DNA of 64,000 nt from assembly GCF_011758765.1 (NCBI RefSeq), contig NZ_JAANOU010000001.1:4960001-5024000 (forward strand), read 5' to 3'. The translations under genes and the position numbers were made by a program. This stretch comes from Amycolatopsis viridis (lineage in GTDB: Bacteria > Actinomycetota > Actinomycetes > Mycobacteriales > Pseudonocardiaceae). The notes under the pieces are model-generated. The model was not told the DNA's origin, made no database searches, and worked only from the letters and a program-made list of their open reading frames with translations. Positions within the stretch are counted from its first letter, which is position 1. The number at the start of each line of letters is the position of its first letter. Shown in pieces: positions 16,728 to 24,750 of this stretch.

Positions 16728-17357
16728 TCAGCCGCCCGCGATGAAGCCGCGCACCGAGTTCGCCACCAGCTCCACGGCGATCGCGGCCAGGAGAAGACCC
16801 GCGATCTTCGCGAGCAGGGTGATACCGCTTTCCCGGATGACCCGGATCACCACACCGGAGAAGCGCATGGCGGCGTAGATCACGACGTGCACCGCGACGA
16901 TCGCGCACGCCAGCGCGACGTAGGCACCGACATGCCCGGCCGCCTGCCGGACGAAGACGATCGTCGCGGCGATGGCGCCCGGCCCGGCGAGCAGCGGAGT
17001 GCCCAGTGGCACCAAGGCGACGTTGACGTCCTCGACCACGTTGGGCTCGCTCGTCGCACCGCGCCCGGTCAGCAGGTCCAGCGCGATCAGCAGCAACAGC
17101 AGGCCGCCCGCGCCCTGCAGCGCCGGCACGCCGATACCGAGGTAGGCGAGGATGGCCTGCCCCGCGATCGCGAACAACGAGATCACCAGCAGCGACACCA
17201 GCGCCGCCTGCCGGGCCGCGCGCGCCCGCACCGCCGGCGGCTTGCGGCCGACCAGGCTCAGGAACACCGGCACCGTCCCCGGCGGGTCCATGATCACGAC
17301 GAGCGTGATGGACGACGCCAGAAACAGCTTCACGTCGAAGAAGTCGGCAATGGCCAA
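16728..17357 (-). CDS. MarC family integral membrane protein
   Basis: 209 aa with about six transmembrane helices, e.g. LFLASSITLVVIMDPPGTVP, LLVISLFAIAGQAILAYLG and ALACAIVAVHVVIYAAM. The motifs MDPPGTVPVFLSL and GGLLLLLIALDLLTG, and the repeat-like LAGPGAIA, match the MarC family (UPF0056), inner-membrane proteins whose transported substrate is unknown. The start is TTG at 17357, two bases after the PHP gene stop, so the two genes are coupled. Longer starts do not fit this overlap. Confidence 0.85.
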   Translation of the reverse strand: MAIADFFDVKLFLASSITLVVIMDPPGTVPVFLSLVGRKPPAVRARAARQAALVSLLVISLFAIAGQAILAYLGIGVPALQGAGGLLLLLIALDLLTGRGATSEPNVVEDVNVALVPLGTPLLAGPGAIAATIVFVRQAAGHVGAYVALACAIVAVHVVIYAAMRFSGVVIRVIRESGITLLAKIAGLLLAAIAVELVANSVRGFIAGG

Positions 17358-17359
17358 GG

Positions 17360-18208
17360 TCAGCCCACCGCGATCTGGGCGCCCGACGCCTTGTCGATCA
17401 GCGCCTCGAACTGCTCCGGATCGGTGTTCTCGGCACCGATGGGAATCGTCTTGTTGGTTCCGTGGTAGTCGCTCGACCCGGTCCGGACCAGCCCCAGCTC
17501 AGCGGCCAGCCCGCGCAGCTCGGCGCGCGTCTCCTCGTCGTGGTTGGGGTGGTCGACCTCGAGCCCGGTCAGCCCGATCTCCGCCAGATCGGCGATCACC
17601 TGCGGCGAGACGATCCGGCCGCGGCTGCGCGCGAACGGGTGCGCGAACACCGTCACCCCGCCGGCCTCGGCGATCATCTCGATCGCCACCTCCACCGGCG
17701 TGTCCTGCCGCGGCAGGTAATAACCGCGGCCGCCGCCGAGGTACTCGGCGAACGCCTGGTCCACACTGGTCACCAGCCCGGCCCGCACCAGTGCCTGCGC
17801 GAGGTGCGGCCGCCCGGCCGGCGAGTCCGGTCCGAGGGAGCCGAGCAGCTCGTCGGGGTCGATCGGCAGCCCGTCGGCCGCCATCCGCACCGCCATCGCA
17901 CGCAGCCGTGTGCGGCGTTCCTGGCGCAGCCGGGTCTGCTCGGCCACGATCGCCGGTGCGGTCGGGTCGAACAGGTAGGCCAGCAGGTGGATGCTGATGC
18001 CCAGACTGCTCACGCAGGACAGTTCGGCTCCCGGCACGAGCGTGAGGCCCGGCGGGAGCGCGGCGGCCGCTTCGGCCCAGCCGGCGGTGGTGTCGTGATC
18101 GGTCAGCGCGACCACGTCGAGCCCGGCCGCGGCGGCCGCGGCCACGAGTTCGGCGGGAGTGTCCGTGCCGTCCGACACGGTGGAGTGGGTGTGCAGGTCG
18201 ATGCGCAT
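17360..18208 (-). CDS. PHP domain phosphoesterase
   Basis: 282 aa. The PHP metal site is complete: HTHSTVSDG near residue 6, LTDHDTT near 38, GAELSC near 60, FAHPF, and the C-terminal SSDYHGTNK. Members of this stand-alone family (Rv-type YciV/TrpH) hydrolyse phosphoester bonds, e.g. nucleoside 3',5'-bisphosphates or the 5' end of RNA. It is cytosolic. ATG at 18208 was chosen because the protein begins MRIDLHTHS as in the family. It is followed two bases later by the marC gene. The exact substrate is not determined by the sequence. Confidence 0.88.
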   Translation of the reverse strand: MRIDLHTHSTVSDGTDTPAELVAAAAAAGLDVVALTDHDTTAGWAEAAAALPPGLTLVPGAELSCVSSLGISIHLLAYLFDPTAPAIVAEQTRLRQERRTRLRAMAVRMAADGLPIDPDELLGSLGPDSPAGRPHLAQALVRAGLVTSVDQAFAEYLGGGRGYYLPRQDTPVEVAIEMIAEAGGVTVFAHPFARSRGRIVSPQVIADLAEIGLTGLEVDHPNHDEETRAELRGLAAELGLVRTGSSDYHGTNKTIPIGAENTDPEQFEALIDKASGAQIAVG

Positions 18209-18264
18209 CGCCGTACATTGTCGCCTACCCGGCCGGCAAGCGGGCGACCAGGCACGACGACGGG

Positions 18265-18825
18265 TCAGCCGACGATCTTCTTGCCGCGCGCGAGACGCTG
18301 CGCCTTGATCATCGAGAAGCGCTCGCTCTGCTTGTGCTTGTCGCCGAACACGAGCTCGGAGATGGTGTCGTAGAAGTCCTCCGGGCTCGGCAGGAACTCG
18401 ATGCGGTTCAGTGCCTGGATCTGGCCCGCCGACTCGACCACGACCGTGCCGTAGCCGAACATCCGGCCCCACCACGTGCGCTCGTAGGTCAGGTCGGTGA
18501 CCTTGGAGATCGGCATCATGGCGACCTTCGTGGTGAAGACACCGGTGGTGAGCACGAACCGCTTGTCGGTGACCACCAGGCGTTCGACCCACCACTCGAT
18601 GACCTTGAACGCGTAGACGAGGACCACGAGCAGCGCCGCGTACCACAGGATGTTCTGGACCACCCACAGCGACGGCGGCAACAGGTAGGACACCATGACG
18701 CAGATCGCGAGCAGGGCGATCGCCTCGAACGTGTCCCAGGCGAGGTACGCCCAGTGCCTGCGAACCCGGACGACGCGCCGCTCGGTGTCGAGCAGGTACT
18801 CGTCGGGGTCCCGTGGGGCGAACAT
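18265..18825 (-). CDS. Bacterial PH domain membrane protein
   Basis: 186 aa. After 35 soluble residues come two adjacent transmembrane helices (AIALLAICVMVSYLL and ILWYAALLVVLVYAFKV). A bacterial pleckstrin-homology domain (DUF304) follows: RLVVTDKRFVLTTGVFTTKV and YGTVVVESAG. The C-terminus is basic. It is presumably an inner-membrane scaffold; the family has no assigned activity. The start ATG 18825 was preferred over the adjacent TTG. It lies 56 bp upstream of the PHP gene on the same strand, so the two may be co-transcribed. Confidence 0.8.
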   Translation of the reverse strand: MFAPRDPDEYLLDTERRVVRVRRHWAYLAWDTFEAIALLAICVMVSYLLPPSLWVVQNILWYAALLVVLVYAFKVIEWWVERLVVTDKRFVLTTGVFTTKVAMMPISKVTDLTYERTWWGRMFGYGTVVVESAGQIQALNRIEFLPSPEDFYDTISELVFGDKHKQSERFSMIKAQRLARGKKIVG

Positions 18826-18845
18826 CAAGCCAGCCTACCGGCCGA

Positions 18846-19010
18846 CTACGAAGTGAACACGTTGCTGACGAAGGTGATGACGGCTTCGGCCGATTCACGC
18901 AGGAAGCCGACGATGTTGCCGACCAGGTGGGCCGCGTTGCCCGGTTGGGCGATCACGAAGAACAGCACCAACGCGATACCCACGAGCCCGGCAATCTTCT
19001 TCGCGTTCAC
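18846..19010 (-). CDS. Small single-pass membrane protein, 54 aa
   Basis: A 54-residue reading frame starts at GTG 19010 and stops with TAG at 18846. It has one hydrophobic helix (IAGLVGIALVLFFVIA) after a basic start (VNAKKI), then a moderately amphipathic tail (LVGNIVGFLRESAEAVITF). The codon pattern is like that of the neighbours, with G/C in most third positions, and it ends 20 bp before the PH-domain gene on the same strand. No family is recognised. The start is supported only weakly (GAGACGGG about ten bases upstream). Confidence 0.6.
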   Translation of the reverse strand: MNAKKIAGLVGIALVLFFVIAQPGNAAHLVGNIVGFLRESAEAVITFVSNVFTS

Positions 19011-19169
19011 AACGATCAATCCCGTCTCTTACTCCGGCGTCGGACTGGCAAGGTCACCAGTAACGTTGTACCGCACTCCGCAGTGTTACGGGAGGTAAGT
19101 CCCGCGCTTGGGTCAGTGTCCGGGTGTGATCTCATCGGTCGGTTACTCTCCGCTTCCACCCTGCCGGGC

Positions 19170-19175
19170 TAGGCT
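19170..19175 (+). promoter_or_regulatory. -10 hexamer TAGGCT of the NUDIX gene (leaderless type)
   Basis: TAGGCT ends six bases before the ATG at 19182, the spacing expected when transcription starts at the start codon. No Shine-Dalgarno is present. Confidence 0.45.
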
Positions 19176-19181
19176 GCTGTC

Positions 19182-19583
19182 ATGAGCGCGAGCAGCCGGG
19201 CCGGGGTGCGGTGCGTGGGCGGGATCGTGCACGATCCGGCGGGCCGGCTGCTGCTGATCCAGCGCGCGAACGAGCCCGGGCGCGGCCTGTGGTCGATCCC
19301 CGGCGGACGGGTGGAGCCGGGGGAAACCGACGTCGCGGCCCTGGTCCGGGAGATGCGCGAGGAGACCGGTCTGCGGGTGCGCCCGGACGAGCTGGCCGGC
19401 CACGTGGTCCGCGGCCGCTACGAGATCTACGACTACGTCTGCCACGTCGAGGGCGGTGCGCTGCGGGCCGGGGACGACGCGGCGGACGCGCGCTGGGTCG
19501 ACGCGGCGGCCTTCGCGGCACTCGCCTTGACCGACGGGCTGGCCGACACGCTCCGCGGCTGGGCGATGCTCCCGCGCTGCTGA
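19182..19583 (+). CDS. NUDIX hydrolase
   Basis: 133 aa, full length for a minimal NUDIX protein. The NUDIX box GxxxxxExxxxxxxREUxEExGU is intact, from GRVEPGETDV to REMREETGL (residues 45-67). Such enzymes hydrolyse a nucleoside diphosphate linked to another group, using Mg2+. The aromatic start pattern GLWSIPGG is typical of MutT-like members, but the substrate is open. The gene is monocistronic with a leaderless-type promoter and runs into the 21-bp repeat array downstream. Confidence 0.9.
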   Translation: MSASSRAGVRCVGGIVHDPAGRLLLIQRANEPGRGLWSIPGGRVEPGETDVAALVREMREETGLRVRPDELAGHVVRGRYEIYDYVCHVEGGALRAGDDAADARWVDAAAFAALALTDGLADTLRGWAMLPRC

Positions 19584-19647
19584 GCGCGCTTTCCCCGCGG
19601 CGTGCACTTCCCCGCCGACCGCACCGCCCAGCGCCACCCACCGAGCC

Positions 19648-19929
19648 AACACACCGCCCGCTACAGCAAACACGCCACCCCGAACGACCAACACGCTGCC
19701 CGCACCAGCAAACACGCCACCCACCCGCCGTGTTTGCGCCTCCCCGCGCCGTGTTCGCCGCTCCCGGCGCCGTGTTTGCCGCTCCCGGCGGCGTGTTCGC
19801 CCCTCCCCGCGGCGTGTTTGCCCCTCCCGGCGGCGTGTTCGCCGCTACCGGCGGCGTGTTTGCCGCTGGCGGCGGCGTGTTTGCCGCCCGCGGCGGGGTG
19901 TTGGGCGCTGGTGGCGGCGTGTTGGGTGC
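19648..19929. repeat. 21-bp tandem repeat array with an orientation switch
   Basis: Ten GTGTT pentamers occur at exactly 21-bp intervals (19730, 19751, 19772 and so on to 19919). The best-conserved unit reads GTGTTCGCCGCTCCCGGCGC plus one base. Upstream, four AACAC pentamers, the same core on the other strand, also lie 21 bp apart (19648, 19669, 19690, 19711), with more diverged spacers. The array fills the gap between the convergent NUDIX and acyl-CoA ligase genes, ending at the ligase stop codon. At the switch, 9-bp arms (19708-19716 and 19729-19737) can form a hairpin. A second array of this family lies at 38341. Confidence 0.88.
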
Positions 19930-21522
19930 TCAGCCCTGGATACGGGCCTCCGCGCCGCCCCACTCGCGTTCCCGCAGCTGGAACTTCTGGATCTTGCCGG
20001 TCGAGGTCTTCGGCAGCGCGTCCAGGAACTCGACCTGGTCCGGCACCTTGAAGCGCGCGATCTGGCTGCGCACGTGCGCCCGCAGCTCGTCCGCCGACAC
20101 CGAAGCCCCCGGCCGCAGCACGACGTACGCCTTCGGCCGCTCGCCCCACTTCTCGTCGGGCACGCCGACGACCGCGACCTCCGCCACGGCCTCGTGCGAG
20201 TCCAGCGCCGCCTCGACCTCGATCGTCGAGATGTTCTCGCCCCCGGAGACGATGATGTCCTTGGCGCGGTCGCGCAGCTGGATGTAGCCGTCGGGGTGCC
20301 ACACGCCCAGGTCGCCGGAGTGGAACCAGCCGCCGCGGAACGCCTTCTCCGTCGCCTCCGGGTCGGCGAAGTAGCCGGACATCACGTTGTTCCCGCGCAT
20401 CACGACCTCGCCCATCGTGGCCCCGTCGCGGGGTACGTCGCGCATCTGCTCGTCGACCACGCGGATCCCGTCGGTGACCACCATGCCGACGCCCTGCCGC
20501 GCCATCAGCGCGCTGCGCTGGGCGATGTCCAGCCCGAGCCACCCCTCCTGCGGCTCGCACACGGTGTACGGGCCGTACGTCTCAGTCAGCCCGTACACGT
20601 GCACCAGCCGTGCGCCGAGGTCGGTCATCCGGCGGATCACCGTCGGCGACGGCGGTGCGCCGGCCGTGGTCACCACCACCTCGCGCGCGAGCGGGTGCGC
20701 GCCGGAGTAGCCGGCGATCGTGTTCAGCACCGTCGGCGCGCCGTTGAGGTGCGTGATCCCCTCGGTGTCCAGCAGGCGCCAGATCTCCGCCGCGTCGACC
20801 GCCCGCAGGCACACGTGCGTGCCGCCGATCGCGGTGACCGCCCACGTGGTGCACCAGCCGTTGCAGTGGAACATGGGGAGCGTCCACAGGTACCGCGACT
20901 CCGGCGAGTGCCCCGAATGGATGATCTCCGCGAGCGAGTTCAGGTAGGCCCCGCGGTGGTGGTATTGGACGCCCTTGGGCCGCCCGGTGGTGCCGGACGT
21001 GTAGTTGATCGAGATCGTGGACCGCTCGTCCGCGACCCGCCACGGCAGTGGCTTGTCGCTGCCCCGCGCGAGCAGCTCGTCGTAGGTGATGCCGCCGACG
21101 GCCGGGTCGGGAACAGCGCCCTCGACGACCGTCACGATGTCCACCGCGGCGTCGCGCGGCACCGAGGAGTGCAGTGCGGCGTCGACGACCAGCACCTTCG
21201 CGCCGGAGTGCTCAAGGATGTAGCGGATCTCGGCCGCCGCGAGCCGGGTGTTGATCGCCACCAGCACCGCACCGGCGAGCGGCACGGCGAAGTGGGCGAC
21301 CAGCATCTCCGGGATGTTCGGCAGCAGGTAGGCGACCCGGTCACCGGGCGCCACGCCGCTCGCCCGCAGCGCGTGCGCCACCCGCGTGGCCTCCGCGGCG
21401 AACTCGCGGTAGCTCACCCGGCGCTCGCCGTGGACGATCGCCTCCTTGTCCCCGAAAACCTCGGCGGATCGCTCCAGGAAGGCCAGCGGGGTGAGCGGGG
21501 CGAACCACGTGTCCTCAGCCAT
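19930..21522 (-). CDS. AMP-dependent acyl-CoA ligase
   Basis: 530 aa. Adenylating-enzyme motifs are all present: YTSGTTGRPKGV (P-loop), YGLTETYGP, GWFHSGDLGV, RDRAKDIIVSGGENIS, and the C-terminal catalytic Lys in PKTSTGKIQK. It activates a carboxylic acid as an acyl-AMP and then thioesterifies it to CoA; the family includes medium- and long-chain fatty acid ligases. ATG at 21522 follows GAGGA. The gene is the last of an apparent operon with the DUF2332 and MaoC-like genes, a combination suggesting acyl-CoA metabolism. Its stop codon touches the 21-bp repeat array. Confidence 0.9.
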   Translation of the reverse strand: MAEDTWFAPLTPLAFLERSAEVFGDKEAIVHGERRVSYREFAAEATRVAHALRASGVAPGDRVAYLLPNIPEMLVAHFAVPLAGAVLVAINTRLAAAEIRYILEHSGAKVLVVDAALHSSVPRDAAVDIVTVVEGAVPDPAVGGITYDELLARGSDKPLPWRVADERSTISINYTSGTTGRPKGVQYHHRGAYLNSLAEIIHSGHSPESRYLWTLPMFHCNGWCTTWAVTAIGGTHVCLRAVDAAEIWRLLDTEGITHLNGAPTVLNTIAGYSGAHPLAREVVVTTAGAPPSPTVIRRMTDLGARLVHVYGLTETYGPYTVCEPQEGWLGLDIAQRSALMARQGVGMVVTDGIRVVDEQMRDVPRDGATMGEVVMRGNNVMSGYFADPEATEKAFRGGWFHSGDLGVWHPDGYIQLRDRAKDIIVSGGENISTIEVEAALDSHEAVAEVAVVGVPDEKWGERPKAYVVLRPGASVSADELRAHVRSQIARFKVPDQVEFLDALPKTSTGKIQKFQLREREWGGAEARIQG

Positions 21523-21561
21523 GACGACATCCTCACCGCAGTGGCGGCCATCACACAACAG

Positions 21562-22665
21562 CTAGGCGGCCAGCCAGGTCATCCGGGCGCCGTAGCGGGT
21601 GGTGCGAGCGAGCGCGACCGCGTCCCAGCCGCCGGCGGCCGGCCGCGCGAGGCCCAGCGTGGTCAGCCCGTCGGCGGCGAAGGCCAGCTCGTCCCGGCCC
21701 GGCAGCACCGCGGACAACCCGTGCTCGTAGGTCTCGTCCATGACCCACCACAGTGGACGGGTCTCCCCCAGCGCCGCCAGCTTGGACAGGAACTCGCCGC
21801 GGTCGTCGTCCGGTACGTGCCCCATCGTCCGGCTGGTGAGCACCACCAGCGGCAGCTCGGCGGGGAGCCGGGACACGGCCTCGTCGAACCCGCCGACCGC
21901 GTCCCCGGCGATGATCTCCGGCGGCGACTTGCGCTGAGCGAGCGCGGCCGCCCGCAGCAACCGCACCCGGTCCGGCTGGTCGGCCCAGACGCACGCCTCC
22001 AGCCACGCCAGCTCGTCCTCATCGGACAGATCGAGCGGCTGCGGGTCGAGACCCGCGCGGGCCGCGACCGTGAGCTTCTTCGGCAGCTTCGGCAGCGTCG
22101 CGCCGGGCGCCAGGTCCAGCGCGCAGTGCAGGCCGACCGCCGCCTTGGCCGGGCCGGCCACCAGCTGCTCACCGCCGTCGCACTGGTAGCGGTAGGCGAA
22201 CTTGTCCATGCCGAGCAGCAGGCCGCCCGCGGTGCCCACCTCGAGCAGCGCGATCTTGCCGCCGGCCTGCTTGGCGGCCATCGCGACCGCCGGGAACGCG
22301 CACGCGGCCCGGCGCACCTCGTTGTTCGCCAGCGACCGGGACGCGAGCATCTCCGCCGCGGCATCGGCGTTGGCGAGCAGGAACTCCCGGAACACCGCCC
22401 AGGTCCCGTCGTCGACGCCGTCGAACCCGCCCAGCGACGGGTAGTAGCGCGACAGCGGGTGGATCGGGTCGGCCTGGATGAGCCGGTGCGCGACCGCGAA
22501 CAGCAGCGCGGGACTGGCGCTGTCCGGCGCGGCGGCCAGCAGGCCGGCCACCTCGTCGTCCTCGGCCGCCCGGGACGCGAGGTATTCGTAGAGCGGCGAC
22601 TCGTCCGCTGCGCCCCCCGCGAACTCCGCCAGCTGCCGCTTGGCCCCGGTCAGCCCGATCGCCAC
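21562..22665 (-). CDS. DUF2332 family protein
   Basis: 367 aa, cytosolic. Features include LLEVGTAGGLLLGMDKF near residue 130, similar to the nucleotide-loop region of methyltransferases but not a proven one, and a conserved VVLTSRTMGHVP segment. It matches DUF2332, actinobacterial proteins without assigned function. GTG at 22665 follows GGAGGG and starts a typical N-terminus (VAIGLTGAKRQLAEF). The gene sits ten bases after the MaoC-like gene and 39 bp before the acyl-CoA ligase, so it is probably in the same transcript. The specific role is unknown. Confidence 0.78.
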   Translation of the reverse strand: MAIGLTGAKRQLAEFAGGAADESPLYEYLASRAAEDDEVAGLLAAAPDSASPALLFAVAHRLIQADPIHPLSRYYPSLGGFDGVDDGTWAVFREFLLANADAAAEMLASRSLANNEVRRAACAFPAVAMAAKQAGGKIALLEVGTAGGLLLGMDKFAYRYQCDGGEQLVAGPAKAAVGLHCALDLAPGATLPKLPKKLTVAARAGLDPQPLDLSDEDELAWLEACVWADQPDRVRLLRAAALAQRKSPPEIIAGDAVGGFDEAVSRLPAELPLVVLTSRTMGHVPDDDRGEFLSKLAALGETRPLWWVMDETYEHGLSAVLPGRDELAFAADGLTTLGLARPAAGGWDAVALARTTRYGARMTWLAA

Positions 22666-22675
22666 CGGCCCTCCC

Positions 22676-23179
22676 TCACTCGTGCGGAACGGGACGGCCC
22701 GGCTGCTCGCCCCCGCGCGCCTCACCGTAGTTCTGCTTCGGCACCAGAACCTTACGCCGGAAAACGCACACTACCGTGCCGTCCTGCTTGTAGCCCCGGG
22801 TCTCCACGTACACCACGCCGCGGTCGTCCTTGGACTTCGACGGCGTCTTCTCCAGCACCTCGGTCTCACCGTAGATGGTGTCCCCGTGGAACGTGGGCTT
22901 GACGTGCCGCAGCGATTCGATCTCCAGGTTCGCGATCGCCTTGCCCGACACGTCCGGCACCGACATGCCCAGCAGCAGCGAGTAGATGTAGTTGCCCACC
23001 ACCACGTTCTTGCCGAAATCGGTGGTCTCGCCGGCGTAGTGGGCGTCCAGGTGCAGCGGGTGGTGGTTCATGGTGAGCAGGCAGAACAGGTGGTCGTCGT
23101 ATTCGGTGACCGTCTTGCCGGGCCAGTGCTTGTACACCGCGCCCACCTCGAACTCCTCGAAGTACCGCCCGAACTGCAC
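22676..23179 (-). CDS. MaoC-like hot-dog dehydratase
   Basis: 167 aa, a single hot-dog domain. The N-terminus FGRYFEEFEVGAVYKH and the motif NHHPLHLDAHYA correspond to the MaoC/(R)-specific enoyl-CoA hydratase family, in which an Asp/His pair hydrates enoyl-CoA; here the pair is less certain because the sequence is of the Rv0216-like divergent type. GTG at 23179 follows AGGTCC. It is the first gene of the operon with DUF2332 and the acyl-CoA ligase. Together they suggest turnover of an unusual acyl-CoA. Substrate unknown. Confidence 0.82.
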   Translation of the reverse strand: MQFGRYFEEFEVGAVYKHWPGKTVTEYDDHLFCLLTMNHHPLHLDAHYAGETTDFGKNVVVGNYIYSLLLGMSVPDVSGKAIANLEIESLRHVKPTFHGDTIYGETEVLEKTPSKSKDDRGVVYVETRGYKQDGTVVCVFRRKVLVPKQNYGEARGGEQPGRPVPHE

Positions 23180-23357
23180 TGCTGGACCTCCCTGCGGGTA
23201 ACGCCACACCGACCTGGGGCGACGTCAGCTGATGTTGAGGAGTACCCTCGACCAATGGTGGCAGTGCGTCAACGCGACAGCCGCCACGTTGCCGGTCCGG
23301 CTGGAGGAGGTGAGGAACGCGCGATGAGTAGTGGCGATAGTCCGCTCCCTAGTGAAC

Positions 23358-23456
23358 CCAGCGTTTCCCTCCGGACGGCTGGATCCTCTTTCCGCCGTTA
23401 GGCGCAATTCTCCGGGAAACGCTGGTAGTGCCGGGCGGACAGCTGTGCCGCCCGGC
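23358..23456 (+). promoter_or_regulatory. Structured leader upstream of corA
   Basis: Two strong secondary structures lie between 23180 and the corA start. A 12-bp perfect inverted repeat, CCAGCGTTTCCC at 23358-23369 and GGGAAACGCTGG at 23414-23425, encloses a 44-nt loop. Right after it a terminator-like hairpin has 9-bp arms (GCCGGGCGG at 23430-23438, CCGCCCGGC at 23448-23456). There is no T run after it. A short frame from 23255 (48 codons, ATG) also lies in this region but has no family. Together they look like an attenuator or riboregulator of the magnesium transporter gene. Confidence 0.45.
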
Positions 23457-23491
23457 GGTCGTGGTACGCACTGCGAAAGCCAGGAGATCCC

Positions 23492-24577
23492 ATGCCTGCG
23501 ATTCCCTCCCTCGGTGGCCTGCGCGGCCGGGGCAACGGCCGCACCACCCGCGTCGAGCCACCCGTGCCCGTGCCGGTCTCGGCCTACATCGTCGACTGCG
23601 CCGTGTACGTCGACGGTGCCCGGCTGCCCGGGCGCTGGACGCACGCCGAGGCCATCAAGGAGGTCCGGCGCAGGCGGGACGGGTTCGTCTGGATCGGCCT
23701 GCACGAGCCGGACCAGCAGCAGATCCAGGGCATCGCGGACGTCTACGGCCTGCACGAGCTGGCCGTCGAGGACGCGGTCCAGGCACACCAGCGGCCCAAG
23801 CTGGAGCGCTACGACGACACCCTGTTCATGGTGCTCAAGACGGTCCGCTACGTCGAGCACGAGTCGCCGACCACGGCCAACGAGATCGTGGAGACCGGCG
23901 AGCTCATGGCGTTCCTCGGGCTGGATTTCATCATCACGGTGCGGCACGGCGCGCATTCCGGCCTCGCCCGGCTGCGCCGGGACCTCGACCAGGACCCGGA
24001 GCGCCTGGCCGGCGGCCCGGCCGCGGTGCTGCACGCCATCACCGACCTGATCGTCGACCAGTACCTCGACGTCACCGCCTCGATCGAGGACGACATCGAC
24101 GAGATGGAGACGCGCGTGTTCGCGCCCCGCTCGACCGTCAGCGCCGAGCAGATCTACCTGATGAAACGCGAGGTGCTGGAGCTGCGCCGCGCGGTGCTGC
24201 CGCTGGTCACGCCGGTGCGCCGGCTCGCCGAGGGGTTCACCCGCCTGGTGCCGGAGGAGGTCCGGTCCTACTTCCGGGACGTCGACGACCACCTGGCCAC
24301 CGTGTCGGAACGGGTGAACAACTTCGACGAGCTGCTGACCACGCTGGTCGACGCGACGGTCGCGAAGATCACGCTCCAGCAGAACACCGACATGCGCAAG
24401 ATCACCTCGTGGGCCGCGATGATCACGGTGCCGACGATGATCGCGGGCATTTACGGCATGAACTTCGATTTCATGCCCGAGTTGCACTGGCGCTTCGGAT
24501 ATCCGGTGGTGCTCGTGCTGATTCTCGGGATCTGCCTGCTTCTCTACCGAATATTCAGGAAGAACAACTGGCTGTGA
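23492..24577 (+). CDS. corA: CorA family magnesium/cobalt transporter
   Basis: 361 aa. It has a large cytosolic N-terminal domain, a long helix before the membrane, and two C-terminal transmembrane helices with the signature YGMNF at residues 321-325, followed by FMPELHW. The tail ends in the basic RIFRKNNWL. The pentameric channel admits Mg2+ and Co2+. ATG at 23492 follows AGGAG. M. tuberculosis corA (Rv1239c) is adjacent to lpqY-sugABC; here six kb separate corA from sugC, with several genes inserted between. The leader region suggests control by the ion. Confidence 0.92.
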   Translation: MPAIPSLGGLRGRGNGRTTRVEPPVPVPVSAYIVDCAVYVDGARLPGRWTHAEAIKEVRRRRDGFVWIGLHEPDQQQIQGIADVYGLHELAVEDAVQAHQRPKLERYDDTLFMVLKTVRYVEHESPTTANEIVETGELMAFLGLDFIITVRHGAHSGLARLRRDLDQDPERLAGGPAAVLHAITDLIVDQYLDVTASIEDDIDEMETRVFAPRSTVSAEQIYLMKREVLELRRAVLPLVTPVRRLAEGFTRLVPEEVRSYFRDVDDHLATVSERVNNFDELLTTLVDATVAKITLQQNTDMRKITSWAAMITVPTMIAGIYGMNFDFMPELHWRFGYPVVLVLILGICLLLYRIFRKNNWL

Positions 24578-24616
24578 GTCCCGTTTCCTGAACTGTTCGC
24601 TGGAAGGAGTTGAGCG

Positions 24617-24730
24617 ATGACCAGACTGCTCACGAGCCTGAAGTTCTGGGCCCTCACGCTCACCGTCGCGTGGATCGCGGTGGTGGCGGTCCTGATCGCC
24701 GACCACCCGGAACTCGCGCAGGCCCGCTGA
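24617..24730 (+). CDS. Small hydrophobic peptide gene, 37 aa
   Basis: A frame of 37 codons with a good Shine-Dalgarno (GGAAGGAG, eight bases before ATG) encodes one membrane-spanning helix: LTSLKFWALTLTVAWIAVVA, then VLIADHPELAQAR. It lies 40 bp after corA on the same strand and 20 bp before the metallophosphoesterase gene. The codon use is like that of its neighbours. I recognise no family. It may be an accessory peptide of the CorA transporter or a stand-alone protein. Confidence 0.5.
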   Translation: MTRLLTSLKFWALTLTVAWIAVVAVLIADHPELAQAR

Positions 24731-24738
24731 CGAGTCCC

Positions 24739-24744
24739 TATCGT
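24739..24744 (+). promoter_or_regulatory. -10 hexamer TATCGT of the metallophosphoesterase gene
   Basis: TATCGT ends six bases before ATG 24751, consistent with a leaderless transcript. No Shine-Dalgarno is seen there. Confidence 0.4.
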
Positions 24745-24750
24745 GGAGTC

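Noticed and set aside
19730..19929. CRISPR-like array
   Set aside because: Units are contiguous 21-bp repeats without variable spacers of constant length between identical repeats, and no cas genes are near.
19661..20560. A minus-strand open frame coding a 7-residue repeat (GKHAAGS-like) through the 21-bp array
   Set aside because: The repeat unit is a multiple of three, so it stays open by arithmetic. The frame continues antisense-shifted through the acyl-CoA ligase gene, whose own frame has clear domain motifs. No ribosome site is present.
23255..23401. 48-codon frame upstream of corA as a protein gene
   Set aside because: The composition is Ser/Arg-rich, there is no ribosome site, and it overlaps the hairpin leader. 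It is kept only as a possible leader peptide in the corA finding.
23391..23425. M-box riboswitch before corA, suggested by CCGTTAGG
   Set aside because: Beyond this short match, the conserved M-box core could not be aligned, and the surrounding stems differ.
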